DNA of 64,000 nucleotides, taken from the NCBI RefSeq assembly GCF_011078175.1, contig NZ_JAALCJ010000007.1, forward strand, positions 62,001 through 126,000. The letters run 5' to 3'. Numbering within the stretch: position 1 is the stretch's first letter; every line of letters begins with the position of its first letter. Positions 61,947-64,000 of this stretch are shown here, piece after piece. Source of the stretch: Enterobacter cloacae (GTDB taxonomy: Bacteria > Pseudomonadota > Gammaproteobacteria > Enterobacterales > Enterobacteriaceae). The notes beneath the pieces are model-generated. The model was given only the letters and a program-made list of their open reading frames with translations. It made no database searches and was not told the DNA's origin. Both the position numbers and the translations under genes were made by a program.

Positions 61947-61975
61947 AGTATACGCTGACTCGGCGGTGTGCTCAA
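61947..61975 (-). promoter_or_regulatory. Promoter of rpmB-rpmG
   Basis: Minus strand -35 TTGAGC, exactly 17-base spacer, -10 TATACT, in the radC-rpmB gap. This leaves a leader of about 140 bases that ends in GGAGAATAGAC before the rpmB ATG. Confidence 0.75.
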
Positions 61976-62017
61976 GTCCCGAACAGACAAAGATCCCGAT
62001 GGATCGCGAGAAAAGGC

Positions 62018-62683
62018 CTAAATCCAGCCACGTTCGGCAAAAGAAATGTACTCTCCGCGGCCAATTATCAGATGGTCCAGCACACGAATGTCCATGAATT
62101 GACAGCATTTGATAATACGTTCGGTAATTGCTTTGTCAGCTCTGCTTGGTTCTGCACAGCCAGAAGGATGATTATGCGCGAGGATCACGCCAGCTGCATT
62201 CACTTTTATCGCTTCCCGCACAATTTCACGCGGATGCACCTCAACGTGGCTCAATGTTCCCGAAAAAAGACGGGTATGTTTCAGTACCCGGTTTTTGTTG
62301 TCGAGAAAGATCACCATAAAGATCTCCCGCTCTAGATCGGAGAGCTGGCTTTGAAGAAATTCGCGCGTCATTTCAGGGGTGAGGATCGGGTCTTCTTCCT
62401 CCATGCGCACGTTATAAAATCGCCGGGCCAGCTCCGCAATGCCCCGCAACTGGGCATATTTTGCCACGCCAATACCCTCAACGTGCGTAAACTCCTCCAG
62501 CTCGGCGGTCAGCAAACCATACAATGAACCGAAATGGTTTATCAGCTCCTTCGCCAGCGTAAATACCGTTTTCCCCGGCGTGCCTGTGCGTAAAAAGAGC
62601 GCCAGCAGCTCGTCGTCTTTTAACAACGTAACGCCATGGCGCAGCAATTTTTCACGCGGTAACAGCAGTTCAGTCTCTTCCAT
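62018..62683 (-). CDS. radC: RadC family protein (UPF0758/JAB domain)
   Basis: A 221-residue protein with an N-terminal helix-hairpin-helix region ([14 protein letters not shown] near 75-88) and a C-terminal JAMM/MPN+ metalloprotease-like domain with [17 protein letters not shown] near 170-186. In E. coli the old idea of a DNA repair role was not confirmed, so its job is open. The start at 62683 follows a perfect AGGAGG ribosome site; an ATG eight codons upstream lies before it. Divergent from coaBC. Confidence 0.93.
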   Translation of the reverse strand: MEETELLLPREKLLRHGVTLLKDDELLALFLRTGTPGKTVFTLAKELINHFGSLYGLLTAELEEFTHVEGIGVAKYAQLRGIAELARRFYNVRMEEEDPILTPEMTREFLQSQLSDLEREIFMVIFLDNKNRVLKHTRLFSGTLSHVEVHPREIVREAIKVNAAGVILAHNHPSGCAEPSRADKAITERIIKCCQFMDIRVLDHLIIGRGEYISFAERGWI

Positions 62684-62856
62684 GCCCGGCCTCCTTCTGT
62701 TTGCCATTATGCTGCCACAGGCAATTTCGGGGCTCGACGCTGGCGTTTCGTTCTTGCGTAACGCCTCGCAAAGTGAATAAAGGACATCATCACCCCGTTT
62801 TAGGGATTGTGATAAAATGCCCGCTCTCTGGTGAAACCCAACAGGAAAGAATCATG

Positions 62857-64000
62857 ATGAGCCTGGCCGGTAAAAAAATCGTTCTTGGCGTCAGCGGCGG
62901 TATTGCTGCCTATAAAACGCCAGACCTGGTGCGCCGTTTGCGCGAGCGCGGGGCCGACGTAAGGGTCGCGATCACCGAAGGCGGCAAAGCCTTTATCACC
63001 CCACTGAGCCTGCAAGCCGTCTCGGGATACCCGGTATCCGACAGCCTTCTCGACCCGGCGGCCGAAGCCGCAATGGGCCACATTGAGCTGGGGAAATGGG
63101 CCGATCTGGTCATCCTTGCCCCCGCCACGGCAGATTTAATTGCCCGCGTGGCGGCCGGTATGGCGAACGATCTGGTTACGACCATTTGCCTCGCCACGCC
63201 TGCCCCCGTCGCGGTTGTGCCCGCCATGAACCAGCAGATGTACCGCAACGCCGCCACCCAGCATAATCTGGACACGCTGGCCTCGCGCGGCCTGCTGATT
63301 TGGGGACCGGACAGCGGCAGCCAGGCCTGCGGCGACGTGGGGCCGGGTCGTATGCTTGACCCATTAACGATTGTTGATATGGCCGCCGCCCATTTCTCGC
63401 CTGTCAACGATCTGCAACATCTCAACATCATGATTACCGCCGGCCCCACGCGCGAGCCGCTGGATCCGGTGCGTTACATTACTAACCACAGTTCCGGCAA
63501 AATGGGCTTTGCGATTGCTGCCGCGGCAGCCAAACGCGGCGCGAACGTCACGCTGGTGAGTGGCCCGGTGTCACTTACCACACCTGCGTTTGTGCAGCGT
63601 ATTGATGTGACTACCGCGCTGGAGATGGAAGCCGCCGTACAGGCGCATGCTCAACAGCAGCATATTTTTATCGGCTGTGCGGCCGTCGCTGATTACCGTG
63701 CTGAAACCATTGCTGACGCTAAAATTAAAAAGCAAGGTGATGAATTAACAATAAAAATGGTGAAGAACCCGGATATCGTTGCCGGTGTCGCCGCATTGAA
63801 AACTCATCGTCCTTACGTTGTTGGGTTTGCCGCAGAAACGAATAATGTGGAAGAATATGCCCGGCAAAAACGTACCCGCAAAAACCTCGATTTGATTTGC
63901 GCGAACGACGTATCGCTGTCCACGCAAGGATTTAACAGCGACAGCAACGCATTGCATCTTTTCTGGCAGGATGGAGATAAAGTCTTACCGCTTGAGCGCA
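62857..64000 (+). CDS. coaBC: Phosphopantothenoylcysteine decarboxylase/synthetase CoaBC (3' end cut by window edge)
   Basis: Bifunctional CoA synthesis enzyme (also dfp). The first 381 residues are present. The N-terminal flavodoxin-like decarboxylase has [10 protein letters not shown] (about 11-20), PAMNQQMY with the catalytic region, and [13 protein letters not shown] carrying the active-site Cys near 158. The synthetase begins at [29 protein letters not shown] sequence (here [12 protein letters not shown] near 210). Two ATG codons are adjacent (62854, 62857); the second fits the family start [11 protein letters not shown]. The gene runs off the window. Confidence 0.96.
   Translation, partial: MSLAGKKIVLGVSGGIAAYKTPDLVRRLRERGADVRVAITEGGKAFITPLSLQAVSGYPVSDSLLDPAAEAAMGHIELGKWADLVILAPATADLIARVAAGMANDLVTTICLATPAPVAVVPAMNQQMYRNAATQHNLDTLASRGLLIWGPDSGSQACGDVGPGRMLDPLTIVDMAAAHFSPVNDLQHLNIMITAGPTREPLDPVRYITNHSSGKMGFAIAAAAAKRGANVTLVSGPVSLTTPAFVQRIDVTTALEMEAAVQAHAQQQHIFIGCAAVADYRAETIADAKIKKQGDELTIKMVKNPDIVAGVAALKTHRPYVVGFAAETNNVEEYARQKRTRKNLDLICANDVSLSTQGFNSDSNALHLFWQDGDKVLPLER

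Overview
The window is a chromosomal segment of an enteric gammaproteobacterium (order Enterobacterales), most likely Enterobacter or a close relative such as Lelliottia, Kosakonia or Klebsiella. Gene content and protein sequences run close to Escherichia coli housekeeping genes. The lipopolysaccharide core genes, however, are of the Klebsiella/Enterobacter type (WabG- and WabH-like transferases, WaaE, no waaP/waaY). No phage, insertion sequence, integron or CRISPR array was seen.

Layout. 1-4506 (minus): 5' part of uvrD with its own SOS-type promoter, yigB, xerC, yigA, dapF, lptM. 4642-7597: cyaY, a REP pair, and cyaA with a TTG start. 7739-12042: the cyaA P2/CRP control region and the hemCDXY operon. 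12210-13629: an MFS permease facing the small RNA gene glmZ, which has a sigma-54 promoter and GlrR sites. 13927-14425 (minus): tRNA operon Arg-His-Leu-Pro. 14478-15863: yifK. 16060-26908 (minus): the enterobacterial common antigen (ECA) operon wecA-wzzE-wecB-wecC-wecD-wecE-wzxE-wecF-wzyE-wecG. It lacks rffG and rffH. 27152-34433: rho, trxA, rhlB, gppA, rep, ppiC. 34488-43793: cysE-gpsA-secB-grxC-yibN (minus), then gpmI-envC-yibQ and two glycosyltransferase-like genes. 43821-46055: kbl-tdh. 46271-60489: ADP-heptose and LPS inner/outer core genes through waaA, waaE and coaD. 60492-64000: mutM, rpmG, rpmB, radC and the start of coaBC.

How the parts work together. Much of the window is envelope glycan synthesis. 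The wec operon makes ECA from undecaprenyl-P, using nucleotide sugars made by WecB, WecC, WecD and WecE. HldD, WaaF, WaaC, WaaQ, the Wab-type transferases, WaaA and WaaE build the LPS core, and WaaL attaches O antigen. GlmZ, which activates glmS synthesis in E. coli, links this to the supply of amino-sugar precursors. Because rffG/rffH are missing, the dTDP-4-keto-6-deoxyglucose needed by WecE must come from rml-type genes elsewhere.

The main structural surprise is gene order. In E. coli K-12, ppiC lies next to ilvC and cysE next to trmL, on opposite sides of the oriC region. Here ppiC is joined directly to cysE across one shared terminator. This is the junction expected from an inversion that carried oriC and had both ends between convergent genes. 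No clearly new biological system was found. The best candidates for new biology are the two-gene glycosyltransferase cassette between yibQ and tdh, the AT-rich glycosyltransferase block before waaL, and the unassigned permease beside glmZ.
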